Assembly (NCBI GenBank): GCA_023512835.1
Contig: CM042087.1
Location: 15,222,853 to 15,286,852, forward strand
Length of the DNA stretch: 64,000 nt
Origin: Taxillus chinensis
Lineage: Eukaryota; Streptophyta; Magnoliopsida; Santalales; Loranthaceae
Direction of reading: 5' to 3'
A program made the translations under genes and the position numbers. Under the pieces are notes generated by a model that was not told the DNA's origin, did not search any database, and was given only the letters and a program-made list of their open reading frames with translations. Positions 11,203 through 22,975 of this stretch are shown one piece after another. Numbering within the stretch: the stretch's first letter is position 1; each line of letters starts with the position of its first letter.

Positions 11203-12488
11203 GAATGTTGCTCGCCCCGAGCAAACACAAAGAAAACAAGTAAACAGGCACTCATGCAAAGAATTCCTCCACAAGCAAAACAAGAAATAAAATAAAATAA
11301 AATAAAATCCCACTTGTGGTTGTAAGCTACCACTGTTACCGGTGACACCACACTGTAGCCAATACTCAATTATCATAAGCATTTCACTTGGCCGCACCCA
11401 AAAGCAGCACTCAGCTACCCACCAAAGAATAAACACCTACCACTCTGGAGTACACTCAAACGTAACAAGACTACCTCACTCAAATAGTAATCTCACACCC
11501 CTCACTCTCAAGTTCCCTTTAAGTTCAGACCTTACGCAAGTAAACAATTAGTCCCTCATTATAATGATGCAGCCAACAAACCACCCAAGTACCTTTGCCA
11601 TAGACCACAAAGAGAGGTGAGTCCTCTGTTGATGTTGAAAGAATATCAAATACAGAGACACAAAAACACACCCTCTAACTATACACATGCCAACAAATAA
11701 GGCAGATAGACACGAAAAAGCTGGCCAAAAGATAAGAATAGCCAAGACCTGATTTCAAGCTGGATTGCATAACATCGCTTTTTTTTTTTCACAACTTGGT
11801 TTTTCATTTTCTTTTTTTTTTCCCTCTTTCTGAGTGTTGTGTTTTTTTTCCAAATAGCCAAATAGCCTTTATGGCCTCACAATAACGGTGGAGAATACAC
11901 AACGACACCAGAAATAAGCACCAAAAAGGGCTCCAAATGCAACAACGCACACATAGACAGTGGGGATGACACAAAACAAGGGACGACATAAATAAGTCAA
12001 TGTGACCTAAGAACTCCGTCGCCAACCACGAATAGGAAAAGAAACACGAATAAAACATCAACAAAGGTCACATCAAGGTGGTCGCTGACTCCAGCCTGTC
12101 CAATCGTGCCACAACCCAATCACCATAATGCAACACATGTTACTCACATAAGCGCATCACTACAGGGAATAATCACACAATAAAAAGATAGGGAACTCTC
12201 AATAGCAAGGTAACTCACAACTCCAAAGATAAGGAAGTGGATACCCGTAAACAAGCAACCAGAAGTACCCAGGCATAAACAAGCAAAAGCCGCCGATAAC
12301 GAGTAGCAAACTAACAGAGTAAAGCCACACAGAATAGAGCAAACAAATAACCACAAGCAAACAAACAGGCAGGCAAAGAAAAAGAATAAGAAAATAAAGA
12401 AATAAAACTAGAAAAACCGCTCCCCCACACTAAAACTACACACTTTCTTCAGTGAAAGAGAGAGAAGAAAAATAGGACCTCAAAAGGC
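11203..12488 (-). other. 3' untranslated region of D
   Basis: About 1.3 kb lie between the stop of the third ORF and the polypurine tract, rich in A and T runs. Small ORFs here are scattered in all frames and none resembles a known domain. The matching region of F (31785-33307) is of similar length and equally non-coding. Confidence 0.7.
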
Positions 12489-14853
12489 CTAATAAGGCAT
12501 GCTGGAAAAATAAAGGATGCGAGCGACCATTTCACGAATAGTTGCAGCAAACTCATCTGAGGTGGAACCAAATTGCCACTCCGCATGAGCTTGAAGCAAA
12601 ACAATCATGAAATAACATACAAATGCTCCACAACTATGAGTGTTTGGCTGTTGAGGTGTCTGGAACTCATTTGCCACAGAAAAAGCAAGGCGAGTGGACA
12701 ACATACCCTCACGCACCAACAAACTGCGAAGACGACGAATAAAACCACTTGCCAAGGAATGCTGACGAGTTGGAAAACCTTGCCCATGATAAGAATCATA
12801 AAGCATCACATACTGGCCAGTTAGGTGCAAGTGAAGGAGCACAAAATGACGGCGAATGAATAGGGGGAAATAGAACAGATGTCAATGAAGACTAGGGCCA
12901 TAAAGAACCAACTTCTCCCCGAAGTCGTGCCCCCATATCATCCATACTAGTAGGAAAGTCATTGAACTCCAATGGCATTATGTCCATGGTGGCTGCGTTA
13001 GGATACCGGCCAGGATCTTGAAGGCTGATACTTCTTAAAATACTAGAAAAATGATCAATATCCGAAGTGGCAAACCAAGTAGTACTCCGAATACGACAAA
13101 GGTCTTCTGGTACAAGTGCCATTAGCTGACTGGTAGACCTTCGAATCTTGACTGTACTAGTAACAAAGTTGTAGTAAGCACGAACTGACACTGGATCCTC
13201 CATTGTCAATGGAAAGCTTAAGTTTAGTTGGCGTTCAAGTGTAGTCATCGAGATATGCTCGGAAGGTACTACTAACTGTGCAGGTCTATATTCCCGAAGT
13301 AGAGTGACATAAGGAATAAGATCAGTAGGTGGCTGTGTCCATAGTGACTCAGAACAAGCAGCAGAAGAAGGATGAAAAAACGGAATTTGATCAGATGAAA
13401 CAAAAGGTTTTGCTGCTCCAAATGATGGACCAACTGAATGATAAGAGTCCTCACCAGAAGAAGTGTCCAAAAAGGAAGTAACTGGAGCACTCTTCTTCCT
13501 AGGTACACGAAATGGACTCTCTGAAAGATACCTCCACAGGAGAACCCAGTGGTGGCGCTGGTGTACGTAATGGTGAATGCCATGGGGAGTTCACTTGCGG
13601 AGAAACAGATCTTGATTTGCTGTGGAACGGAAATTTTCCCAAAATTTTCTTTAACAATCTCGAAGACTCCCTCTGCTCGCTTTCTATTTTGGCAAACCGA
13701 AAGTCCACATACTATCTAGTCAATTCTGCTGATGGAGGAACATGTCGTGGTGGAGAAGAAACTGGATCACTGGCAGGAACTTGAGTGTTATAAGAGGAAT
13801 GAAGGCTAGCTAACATCTTATCTCATTATGCAAGAGTAATATCACCATGTTCATAGCCCCAGTGGATAACCTCTGAATCAGAAAGCGAAGAAATGCCAAA
13901 CTGGCCCCAGAATGAATGCACTAAATCCAACTGAGAGTTAGAATAGGCATAAGTAGACCGAAGGGCGTAAATTGAAGCCTGAAAATCTTCCTTAGGTCAG
14001 AAATATGCCTCTGCAGAATCCACATGAACTGATTGATGGTGAGGTGTGGGCTTAGACTTAGGCACATGAGGTGTGGCCATTGTACTAGTATCATCTCTTG
14101 CATGTAATCCCCACATTCAAACAGCAGCATAACCATCAATTGTGAATTCTCTTAAAATAAGACGCTCAGGATAGGGCTGCCCAATTTGAACTCCAAGAGT
14201 CATAGGGTGTTGATATCGCATAATTTGACTTAAGTACCTACCAAAACCCTTATGATCCAAGTACTTCACCCAGTGAAAGAAAATGGCTCTAGCCCAATCC
14301 ACATGCATATTTCGTTCTAGACAGTACATACATTGCATGTGTTCCAATGGAACTCCATCATTCCTTTTTCTTTGGGACAGCAAACATTTACCAATTAAAA
14401 TAGCAAGAAAACGATAATATCCCTGAAACCAGTTTTTATATACTGCCTTCTCTTACCACCAACTTTCCCAGCATAGTGCAATAAACGAGCCAAACTATGC
14501 ACACCTTCTTTAGGGAAAGCATCACGCACAGGAGGTAAATTAAATACCTGTTGAATGATAGAAATAGAAACCTGAACCTCTGATCCATATACATTTCCCA
14601 CAATAGCCGTCTCTTCATCATCATGAATGACCTCTGCTGTTATATAAAAACAAACAATTTCATTTATAAGCAGAGGGGAAGGGTCTGTTACTAACCTTTG
14701 AAGTCCAGTATGTTAAATCTGATTAATCACAATTTGACTCCAAGGAAACCTTGTGCTTCTGAATATTGACCAATCAAGAACATGCCCAGCAAAAACATTA
14801 TCATCAGCTATGGGATCAAGATGACGTGTTGACCTTTTTTCAAACTTATCCAT
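12489..14853 (-). pseudogene. Third ORF of D with C48 (Ulp1-like) peptidase C-terminus, degraded
   Basis: The suggested start is MDKFEKRSTRHL at 14853. The following blocks correspond in order to those in F's third ORF: GLQRLV (about 14700), VSISIIQQVFNLPPVRDAF (about 14540), MYCLERNMHVDWARAIFFHW (about 14330), DFQASIYALRSTYAYSN (about 13980), a variable region, RRSTSQLMALVPEDLCRIR (about 13100), and the C-terminal domain (12870-12489). The C-terminal domain shows RRHFVLLHLHL, VMLYDSYHGQGF and FQTPQQPNTHSCGAFVCYFM. These fit the H, D, Q and C of C48 cysteine peptidases. Several frameshifts and stops interrupt it. The position after pol is where Athila elements usually carry an env-like ORF. 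I see no clear signal peptide or membrane segment. The peptidase call is from motif order; no profile search was possible. Confidence 0.72.
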
Positions 14854-15283
14854 CTCACAATCCCCAAATCTGAGAAAATAGCTGGAAACACCGCACAATA
14901 TTAACCTCATAAACCCTAAAACATCTGCACGACTGGCGTAGAGATGGACCATGCAGAACAAAACACCCAAAAATCCAGACCAGAGTCAAAAATCACCAAT
15001 AAATAGTTGCACGGCTGGTGGCTGCCTCAACCGTGCTGTTGGAATATGCAGTACCACAAGAGTTAATCAATCCTGGAGCAAAGAATAGCTGCACGGCTGG
15101 CGTCTTCATGAACCGTGTGGCTATATGATGCAGTTGCACGAGAGTTAATCGAATAGGGAAGAAAAAGGGTGTGCATCTCAACCATGCGGCTGTAGAATGC
15201 GTTAAAACTAGGTTAAAGTGAGTTTGGGGTATAAATAAGGTGCACAGCTGGGTAAGTTATGGGCCGTGCGACTGTAGAAGGCC
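14854..15283 (-). other. Pol-to-third-ORF spacer of D with inverted GCACGG repeats (part 1)
   Basis: No ORF is supported. The stretch carries four related units spaced roughly 65-90 bp, each with a GCACGG-like left arm and a CCGTGC-like right arm (about 15008-15034, 15090-15116, 15170-15190, 15240-15272). The spacer continues beyond element E at 38346, where another unit has 9-bp perfect arms. Confidence 0.65.
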
Positions 15284-15288
15284 CATAT

Positions 15289-17708
15289 TGTAAAGACTCG
15301 TATTTGCGTAGTTTTGAGAGATAGCCATTCTATGAGAATGCAACTATCTGGACGGTAGTGTAATCATTGATGTGAGCATTTTGACTGTACTTGGGCCCGA
15401 TTCCGAGTTGGGGTCCCGTTTGACCCGATTGTTGACTTTTCGGGGTTTATTGGTTGACTTTGCGTTTGGGCGGTCTTTTGGGTGAAATAATATATGTTTA
15501 GTGTTGTGCTCGTCATTTCAAGCATTTTGACAGTAATTGGGCTCAATTTGGAGTTCGTAACCTCGGGAGGTCAATTATTGCGTTCAGGAGATCAATTATT
15601 GCCGGGAGGCCAATTATTGGCAGCAGTATAAATAATTAAGAAACTGCATTATCCCTTTATTTTTGTTTGGTGCGTGCGTGTTTGAGCAAGAGAGAGAAAG
15701 AGAGAAGGTGAAGAGCTTCACTTGGCGATTTTGGGGTGATTGGAGCTCGTGGATCGCAAATAATCTTCCAGGTAGGTGTCCTTAAACCTCTTATCTCGAT
15801 TCTGTCTTGGAATATGCGTGAATTTATCATGAATTATGAATTTGAGCATGAACCCTAAGTTTTGGGGGAAACCTAATTTTGGGGTTAGATCTGATGATTT
15901 AGCATAAAATCTGTGGTTAAGAACTGATTTATATCAGTTTGGGTACGTAATTTTGTACTCTGTTTAGTAAAACACGTGTTTGTGAGTGCCTGGGGGTTGC
16001 TGGGTTGATTCTAGATGAAAATTTGGCCAAAAACGATGATGAACAGTACCCTGGGCGAACTGCAGGGTCGAAGTTCGTAGTCAGCAGCTTCATGGTCAAC
16101 AACTGTGGAGTCAACAGCTATGGAGTCAGCAGCTTCGTGGTCAGCAGCTATGGAGTCAGTAGCTTCGTAGTCAGTAGCTGTGGAGTCAGCAGCTTTGTTA
16201 GTCCAGATCAGTAGTCCGGATTAGTTAGTCCGGATCAGTAGCCCGGAGCAGTTAGTCCGGATCAAGTAGTTCAGAGCAGTTAGTCCGGATCAGTAGTCCG
16301 GAGCGGTAGTCCGGATCAGTAGTCCGGAGCAGTTAGTCCGGATCAGTAGTTCGGATCAGCAGCAGTGATTCGTAGCTTCGCTCCGCAGCAGTGTATCCGT
16401 AGCATCCATTTCGCAGCAGTTGTTCCCAAAGCGATGATCGCAGCAGTGATGATCAAAGAAGTGTTCGCCAAGAGTGCATCGCACCTGGACATTTACATTG
16501 TAAACCATTATGCCTCTCCACATTTAAGTATTAAGTTACAATGTAAATAACGAAATACCCCCCATTTGGATTCAAAGAAAAATACTAGAAAAATTAATTC
16601 CACTCTTTCAAAATATGAAAATTGGGATTTAGTGTAAAATCTCGAAAAAACCCAAAAGTTCGTAATGGTGAATTTTTGGAAAGTGGGGTTAGACATCTCA
16701 GAAAAATCCCCAAAAATCAGATTATCTTATTTATGATATGGGAACCCAATGCCGGGACTTTTGATTTCAAGAAAATAGCTGCTATGGGTACTTCCTTCAT
16801 AAATCAAGGATTGAAGATTTACTTGTGAAGATTGGCTATAGTTCCAAAGGAAATGTTGAGAATGACATACCATACTCATGTTAGTATGTTGGTGTGAGGT
16901 ATTGGGGCATGGACTCCGTGACTTGTTTGGGTTCTCACTGTGATGCACCGATGGTGCGATGTGGTTGATGGGGCAGGCATATGCGCCGATGGCAGGCCTG
17001 TGTGGCGACTGTGGCCGGGCATATTGCGCTGTGCCGTGGCAGGCATATGCGCCGATGGTAGGCCGGTGTGGCGACTGTCTCCGGGCATATAGCGCTGTGG
17101 TAGGGCTGAGTGCCCTGAGCTGGGATCCTGTGGAGGATCGTGGACAAGCTGTCCTGTGTGGGCAGGCAAGGTCCTGATGTTTGTTTGCAGGCTGAGTCCT
17201 GATGATTGTGCACACTACACAGTGCACGAGTACACAGAGCATGTAGTATATACTTGTATGTCTGCATGATGTGGAGTGTTGGGGTCACCTACTGAGCTTG
17301 TCGCTCACCCCTACTTGTTGTTTACCTTTTTCAGGTGTCACCCGAGACTAGTGGAGGACTTTCTTCCCGGAGGACGTGCCCACTACTCTGATGTATAATA
17401 CAGTATTGTATTCTGTATTGTGTATTGTATTATGTTTGTATCCCGGACATGGGTCCGTGGACAGTTGTATTTGCATGCTGTTTGTGATGTGATATCTGTA
17501 TGACTATTTGACTTATTGTATGCATGATGATGTATGGGAAAGTACAGGATTACCCTTGATGTATGACTGTACAGGGTTGCATATTTGAGACAGCACCCGC
17601 GGTGTAGTCTCTATTGGTGCTAGTCACCAACCCCTTGACCTTTCGGGTGCGGGTAAGGGGAAGTCATGTTCCTAGTTCTGGGTTTTCTTGGAATTCGGGG
17701 GCGTGACA
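15289..17708 (+). repeat. 5' LTR of element E
   Basis: It runs from TGTAAAGACTCG to GGGCGTGACA, 2420 bp. A TATA-like TATAAATA lies near 15624 and a GA-rich tract near 15688-15705. From about 16075 to 16350 there are two sets of short direct repeats, first 'TATGGAGTCAGCAGCTTCG', then 'GTCCGGATCAGTA'. A 13-bp inverted repeat is at 16491-16503/16536-16548. A unit of about 66 bp around GCCGATGGCAGGC is duplicated at about 16971-17102. Confidence 0.95.
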
Positions 17709-17711
17709 AGT

Positions 17712-17723
17712 TTGTATCAGAGC
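17712..17723 (+). other. Primer binding site of E (tRNA-iMet type, one mismatch)
   Basis: TTGTATCAGAGC lies four bases after the LTR. It is the canonical TGGTATCAGAGC with one G-to-T change. Confidence 0.85.
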
Positions 17724-18204
17724 CTGGTCTAGCGGACGTAGGTTAGTGAGGGGTGGTTAATTGATTCCATGTGACTTGGGAAACTGTAGGGAGGGCGCCT
17801 GATCAACGCAGTCCTTACATGTATTCTAGGTTATGTTGGTGTCAGTTAGATCATCCTAGGAGCATATGTAGGCATGGATGCTTTCCTAGTGGTATGATTG
17901 TGTGCATATAGGGCACTAGATTGTCTTTATTTGTGATATGATTACATTTGGTGCCAGGATGACACGTGGCCATGAGAGCCAGGACTGGATGTGGTGTACC
18001 CTATGGGGTGACACGATGCTATATGCATGGTTGTGGACCTACAGGTCGTGTGGTGTACCTTGAGGGGTGACACGATGCTATATGCATGGTATGGACCTAC
18101 GGGTCATGTGGTGAGAACCTACGAGTCGAATGTGCCTTTGATGGCTGTTTGTGGTAGCAGTGCTAGTATTGATCGTTTGATTGTTTGTTGTTGTGGCCAG
18201 TGTG
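17724..18204 (+). other. Leader of element E
   Basis: About 480 bp before gag. It contains a near-duplicate phrase (TGTGGTGTACC...GGGTGACACGATGCTATATGCATGG) at about 17990-18030 and 18050-18090. No coding region is supported. Confidence 0.75.
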
Positions 18205-19400
18205 ATGGCACCACCAAGGAGAGCTATCCGAGGCCAGGGCCCGGCAGAGGAGCCCACGATAGAGTCGAGGCACCAGGGACAGCAAAGCCCGCAACAGAGA
18301 TCGTCAGCTCCCGTTATGGGACCTGATTTGGCTCAGGTGTTGATTCAGTTGTAGGAGGCCATGCAGGGTATGCAAGGCTCGATGAGGGATATGGCTAGAG
18401 AGGTGGATGAGCTGAAGAGGTAGCAGCAGCCTCAGAAGCCACCACAGCCTCAGCAGCAGGAGGCGAGGGTGGTGCAGGATGTGCACCAGTAGGAGGTCAT
18501 GATAGAGCCAGCACGACGAGGAGTGGACTGGGCTGCGTAGTTTTTGAAACACGCACCCAGGACTTTTGAGGATGGTTCACGGCCAGAGGTAGCCGAGGAC
18601 TGGATTAGGTGGACAGAGGATATCTTTGATATGATCGGGCTGCCAGATGACGAGAGAGTGCGCGTGGTGACGCACTATCTGTTGGGTATCCCACGCAGGT
18701 GGTGGGAATCCACTAGAGCTGTCCATGGCAGTCAGATGAGTTGGAGAGAGTTTGTTGAGCGCTTCTTTGGGGAGTATTTTCCCAGCTCGATACAGTATGC
18801 CCGACGAAGAGAGTATTATGAGCTTCAGCAGGGTGGCCAGACGGTGGGTGAGTATGTGCAGGCCTTCACAGATTTAGGGCGGTTTGCTCTTGAGGCTTGG
18901 GAAAAGGAAGCCCGTAAGACGCAGGATTTTATTCGGGGCTTGAGGCCATCTCTGAAAAGACAGCTGGAACCGATGCAGTTAACCAGCTACTGGGAGGCGG
19001 TCGACAAGGCGCTGATTATTGAGCGAGGTTAGGATCAGGCAAGAGCCCAGAGGCCGGGCGGTTCGACAGGTCCGAGCAAGAAGAGGCAGAGTGGGGAGAG
19101 CAGTGCCGCTCAGCCTGAGAGGAGGCAGGTGCAGAGGGTTTCCAGCCAGACAGTGGGACCTCGTGAGAGTTCAGCCAGCAGGAGGCCAGGTACTTGTTGG
19201 AGTTGTGGTTTGACCGGGCATGTATCGAGAGACTGCCCAAGGAAAAAGATGACCTGCTTCCGATGCGGGAAAGTGGGGCATAGAGCTAGGGAATGTGTTA
19301 CCCTTAGCTCGACCAGTAGTGTAGGCCCTCGTTCGAGAGATCAGGGACAGAGGAGTGGGGCTCCGTCTCAGAGGTCAGTGCGCCGGCACAGAGCACGCAG
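18205..19400 (+). pseudogene. gag: gag of element E, one frame with five TAG stops
   Basis: The start at 18205 (MAPPRRAIRGQG) keeps one frame through the zinc knuckles. The only breaks in this stretch are five TAG codons, at 18352, 18421, 18490, 18538 and 19030, mostly where glutamine or CGG-type arginine codons stand in A. The gag domain (about 18550-19015) shows WIRWTEDIFDMI, RRWWESTR, FVERFFGEYFPSS and KTQDFIRGLRPSLKRQ. Two intact CCHC knuckles follow ([14 protein letters not shown] and [14 protein letters not shown], about 19195-19290). A Q-rich segment (QQPQ, PQPQQQ) precedes the gag domain. The uniform stop type suggests cytosine deamination rather than random decay. Confidence 0.9.
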
Positions 19401-21459
19401 ACACGACTTGCGGTGCAGCAGCCTCAGCGGGAGGCACAGGGTCATGTTGATCAGCGGGGCAAGGCCCCAATGGGCCAGGCTAGTGGCAGTGGGCCACGAG
19501 GGAGGACTTTTGCCCTTACCAGCAGAGAGGCGAGGTTCCACCAAGTGGACGAGGCAGAGCAGGACCTTCGGTGGTGAGAGGTACCATTATCATTTCTCAT
19601 ACTATCTGTTCGTTTTGATTGATACCTGGTGCTACTCATTCTTTTATTTCGTATGCTACGGTGGTTGGATTGGAGTTAGACCAGGAGACAGTTAGTCAGT
19701 CTCTGATGGTTGCTTCACTTTTGGGTGGACTTGTGATACTTGAGAGTATCTGTCGCGCTTGTCAGGTAACACTTGGGGGTGTTATCCTGTTGTGTGATTT
19801 GTATGTCATGGAGTTAGATGATTTTGATGTTATCCTGGGTATGGATTGGTTGGTCTCCGTGGAGGCCAAGATTGATTGTTTTCAATGGCGTGTGACGTTT
19901 CTCACACTAGAGGGCACGCGGGGTGTCTTTGTGGGTGAGTGGACCGAGGAGGCATGCAGGTTGGGACCTTTGAGGCATGAGTGGGGTGATGTGATCCACC
20001 AGTTAGCTAGCTTGACGTTGGTTGACAGGAGGAGAGAGGGGAAGGCTGTTTTGCCACCCATTGTAGATCAGTTCTCGGATGTGTTTCCCGAGGACTTGGT
20101 TAATTTGCCACCCGTGAGGGAGGTAGAGTTTTCGATCGAGTTGTTGCCAGGGACAACACTGATCAGGTTAGCGGCCTATAGGATGGCACCGACAGAGCTT
20201 AGAGAGCTCAAGAGATAGATAGATGACCTATTGGCACGAGGCTTTATCAGGCGGAGTAGCTCACCGTGGGGCGCTCCCGTGTTGTTTGCTAAGAAGGCGG
20301 ATGGTTCACTTCGGCTGTGTATAGACTACCGGAAGCTGAACTAGGTGACTGTGAAGAACAGGTACCCATTACCGAGGATCGATGATCTGTTCGATCAGTT
20401 TCGAGGTGCGAGATGGTTTTCCAAGATAGACTTGAGATCTGGATACCATCAGTTGAGGGTTAGGGAGGCAGATATCCCTAAGACTGCATTCAGTTGTCGC
20501 TATGGGCATTATGAGTGGCTTGTGATGCCGTTTGGGCTCACGAATACTCTAGCAGTGTTTATGGGATTGATGAACTAGGTGTTTGCTCCGTATTTAGATA
20601 TGTTCGTTGTGGTGTTCATCGACGATATTTTGGTCTATTCAGCGACCAAGAGGGAGCATGAGGAGCATTTGCAGGTTGTGTTGCAGACCTTGCAGGAGCA
20701 TCGGTTGTACGCGAAGTTCACGAAATGTGACTTCTGGTTGCAACAGGTACACTTCTTGGGGCATGTGGTATCTTCAGAGGTTATCACAGTGGATCCTGAG
20801 AAGATCGAGGCGGTTATGTCATGGAAGAGGCCCACGAATGTGTTTGAGATTCGTAGCTTCCTTGGTTTGGCAGGCTACTATCGGAGGTTCGTAGAGGATT
20901 TTTCCAGGTTGGCAGCTCCTATGATGAACCTGACCAGGAAGGGAGTTCCTTTCGTTTGGTCTGATGTTTGTGAGAGTGCTTTCATGGAGCTGAAGGCACG
21001 ATTGACCTCAGCACCTATCTTGATCCTCCCACATGAGGGTGTGCCTTTTGAGGTGTATTGTGATGCTTCTAGGGTGGGACTTGGTTGTGTGCTGATGCAG
21101 ACTCGGTAGGTGATTGCTTATGGATCTAGGCAGTTGAGACCACATGAGCAAAATTATCCCACGCATGATTTGGAGTTGGCTGCAGTGATCTTCGTACTTA
21201 AGAGCTGGCAGCATTATCTCCTTGGGGAGAAGTTTGTGGTGTATACGGACTACAAGAGCTTGCGGTATATCTTTTCTCAGCGAGACCTGAACCTTAGGCA
21301 GAGGCAATGGGTGGAGTACCTGCAGCAGTTTGAGTTTGATATGATGTACACTCCTGGGAAGGGTAATGTGGTGGCAGATGCTCTGAGTAGGAGGAGCAGG
21401 GCCGTGGTGGCCCATTGTGCCATTAAGGAATGGGAGATGATGGGTCAGTTGGCAGCGAT
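19401..21459 (+). pseudogene. pol: Protease, reverse transcriptase and RNase H of element E
   Basis: Protease lies around 19560-19900. An extra T inside the active-site codons near 19622-19628 shifts the frame, so LIDT and [12 protein letters not shown] are read in different frames. Reverse transcriptase (about 20140-20850) has [44 protein letters not shown] and FIDDILVYS. RNase H (about 21040-21400) has [21 protein letters not shown] and [12 protein letters not shown] stops at 20216, 20342, 20576 and 21107 all sit at conserved glutamines (A keeps CAG at the first three). The coding region is interrupted at 21459 by element F, in the linker between RNase H and integrase, and resumes at 34822. 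Confidence 0.92.
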
Positions 21460-22972
21460 TGATAACGTGCATTTTATGCCGTTATTCTAGTGTTTATTTA
21501 GGATGTTTAAGAGCATGATTAGAGACTTATTGCTTCATATATCATATATATTTGCTCTAACCCCTAGGAAGATGCTATTTGCAAATACATGCGCTTTTAA
21601 GCTGTTTTGGCAGATTTTGGAGCTCACTTTTGACATAGTAGATATGGCCTCAAACAATTGGCGTGCAAGAACAAAAGTTTCTTAGAATGATGTCCTCTAC
21701 CTACCATAGAAATTTCAGAGCATTTGGAGCAGATTTGGAGCTGCACGTGAATTCACCCATTTCACGTGCAAGCCTATTTTTGCCTCTCAGGCCTCTACAG
21801 GATGCAAGGAAGCTTGGGGAGAAGTTTGAGCTGATTTGGAGGTGCACGTGAATTCACCATATCACGTGCAAATTGACGTGCAAAGATATTTTTGGACCGA
21901 TCCTATTGTTTTTCCATGCCGATCATTTGTTTCGAAGGCCCATGTCCAAATTGTGGATGGAAGATAGAGATTTTAAAGTTTCGAGTGTTACTTATCAAAA
22001 CTACGCCGTTTTGATAAATGGGCTAGGGTACACACCTCAAAGCCCATCCAAACTCTATAAATACAGCCTCCACGCCCTCTCGCTATGCATACCTAGACCC
22101 CCCTACACGTTTTTAGAGAGAGAGAGAGGCTCCACGACTTGGAGGTTGCTCCTTGACCTAGGAGAGCAGCCGTCGCAGCAGCCATCGCGGATTTTGGAGC
22201 CTGGATTTGAAGCTTTCTTTGTGCGCGTGGTTAAGAAGAAGATGTTGAGCTTTTCTACTTTGTGTTTGCTTGTAATCATGCGTGAGTAGTCTTTTAATCT
22301 AGGGGAGCAATGTAGCCCCCTTGTTGCTTTCTTTGTGTTTATGAATATTGGGTTTGGATGATTGAGTTTTGCATGTTTTATGAATCTGTTCTTAATCTCT
22401 ATCTTTGGATGTACACCTTGGTATTTTTAGCCCTAGTCGGGGCGGATTGAGATTCATAACTTATTTGTAATTGGTGTGATCATTATCCTTTTGCAAGTAT
22501 GATTTATTGGCTTTGCATGTTTGTGTGTTTAGATGACCATTCTGGCATACAACTCTTAAAAGGACCTCAATGACCATTTGTTGTCCTTGGCTTATGTTTA
22601 GCATGTTTTCAATCAGACAACCTTAATACCATGAACCAGTAGAGATAACATAGGGAGGTGAAATTGTGACCCTAGATGCTTTTAATCCTTGAATCTTAAT
22701 CCTAAATTCAATTTGCTTTCTTTGTTTATTCAGAAAAACAAATAAAAATTAGATCTTTAGTTTAAAAAAGAAAACTTTTTGCCAAGACATTTTATAGAAC
22801 AAGAGTAATTGGGTGTTTTGATTTGAGAACTAGAGAACTAGGCTAATCCCTGTGGGTTCGACCCCTTGCTTGCTGCTATTCTTTTAGTGCAAACTTAGGG
22901 AATTTATTATCTTGAAGAGAGATTTAACGACATTAGCTAGCTCTTTTAGAGAGGCTAAAAATCTATCTGTCA
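21460..22972 (+). repeat. 5' LTR of element F
   Basis: 1513 bp, from TGATAACGTGCATTTTATGCC to ATCTGTCA, directly before the primer site. It holds two GCACGTGA...TCACGTGC type inverted pairs (about 21741-21768 and 21842-21869), a palindrome plus TATA box, a short GA tract (about 22112-22126) and a long T/A-rich 3' half. Confidence 0.95.
21994..22063 (+). promoter_or_regulatory. Candidate LTR promoter of F: ACG-core palindrome plus TATA box
   Basis: Perfect 8-bp arms ATCAAAAC/GTTTTGAT flank TACGCC (21994-22015). TATAAATA follows at 22056-22063. The same pair occurs in the 3' LTR (33841-33862 and 33903-33910). Calling this the core promoter is inferred from the TATA box and its spacing. Confidence 0.6.
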
Positions 22973-22975
22973 AAT

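Noticed and set aside
10694..12356. Several 60-127-aa ORFs with hydrophobic stretches (both strands)
   Set aside because: They lie in the LTR and 3' UTR of element D, have T-rich composition that produces Phe/Leu-rich frames, and have no counterpart in F.
14640..14705. Possible intron in the third ORF of D (AAAG-GTTAGTA ... TATATAACAG)
   Set aside because: The shifted frame is open through the segment, and the equivalent part of F is also coding (GLQRLV...), so it is better read as coding sequence.
16727..17242. 171-aa antisense ORF in the Tekay LTR, also at 37360-37875
   Set aside because: It is antisense to the element and within LTR sequence that has a tandem duplication. There is no domain match by eye, and the open frame follows from the duplicated unit.
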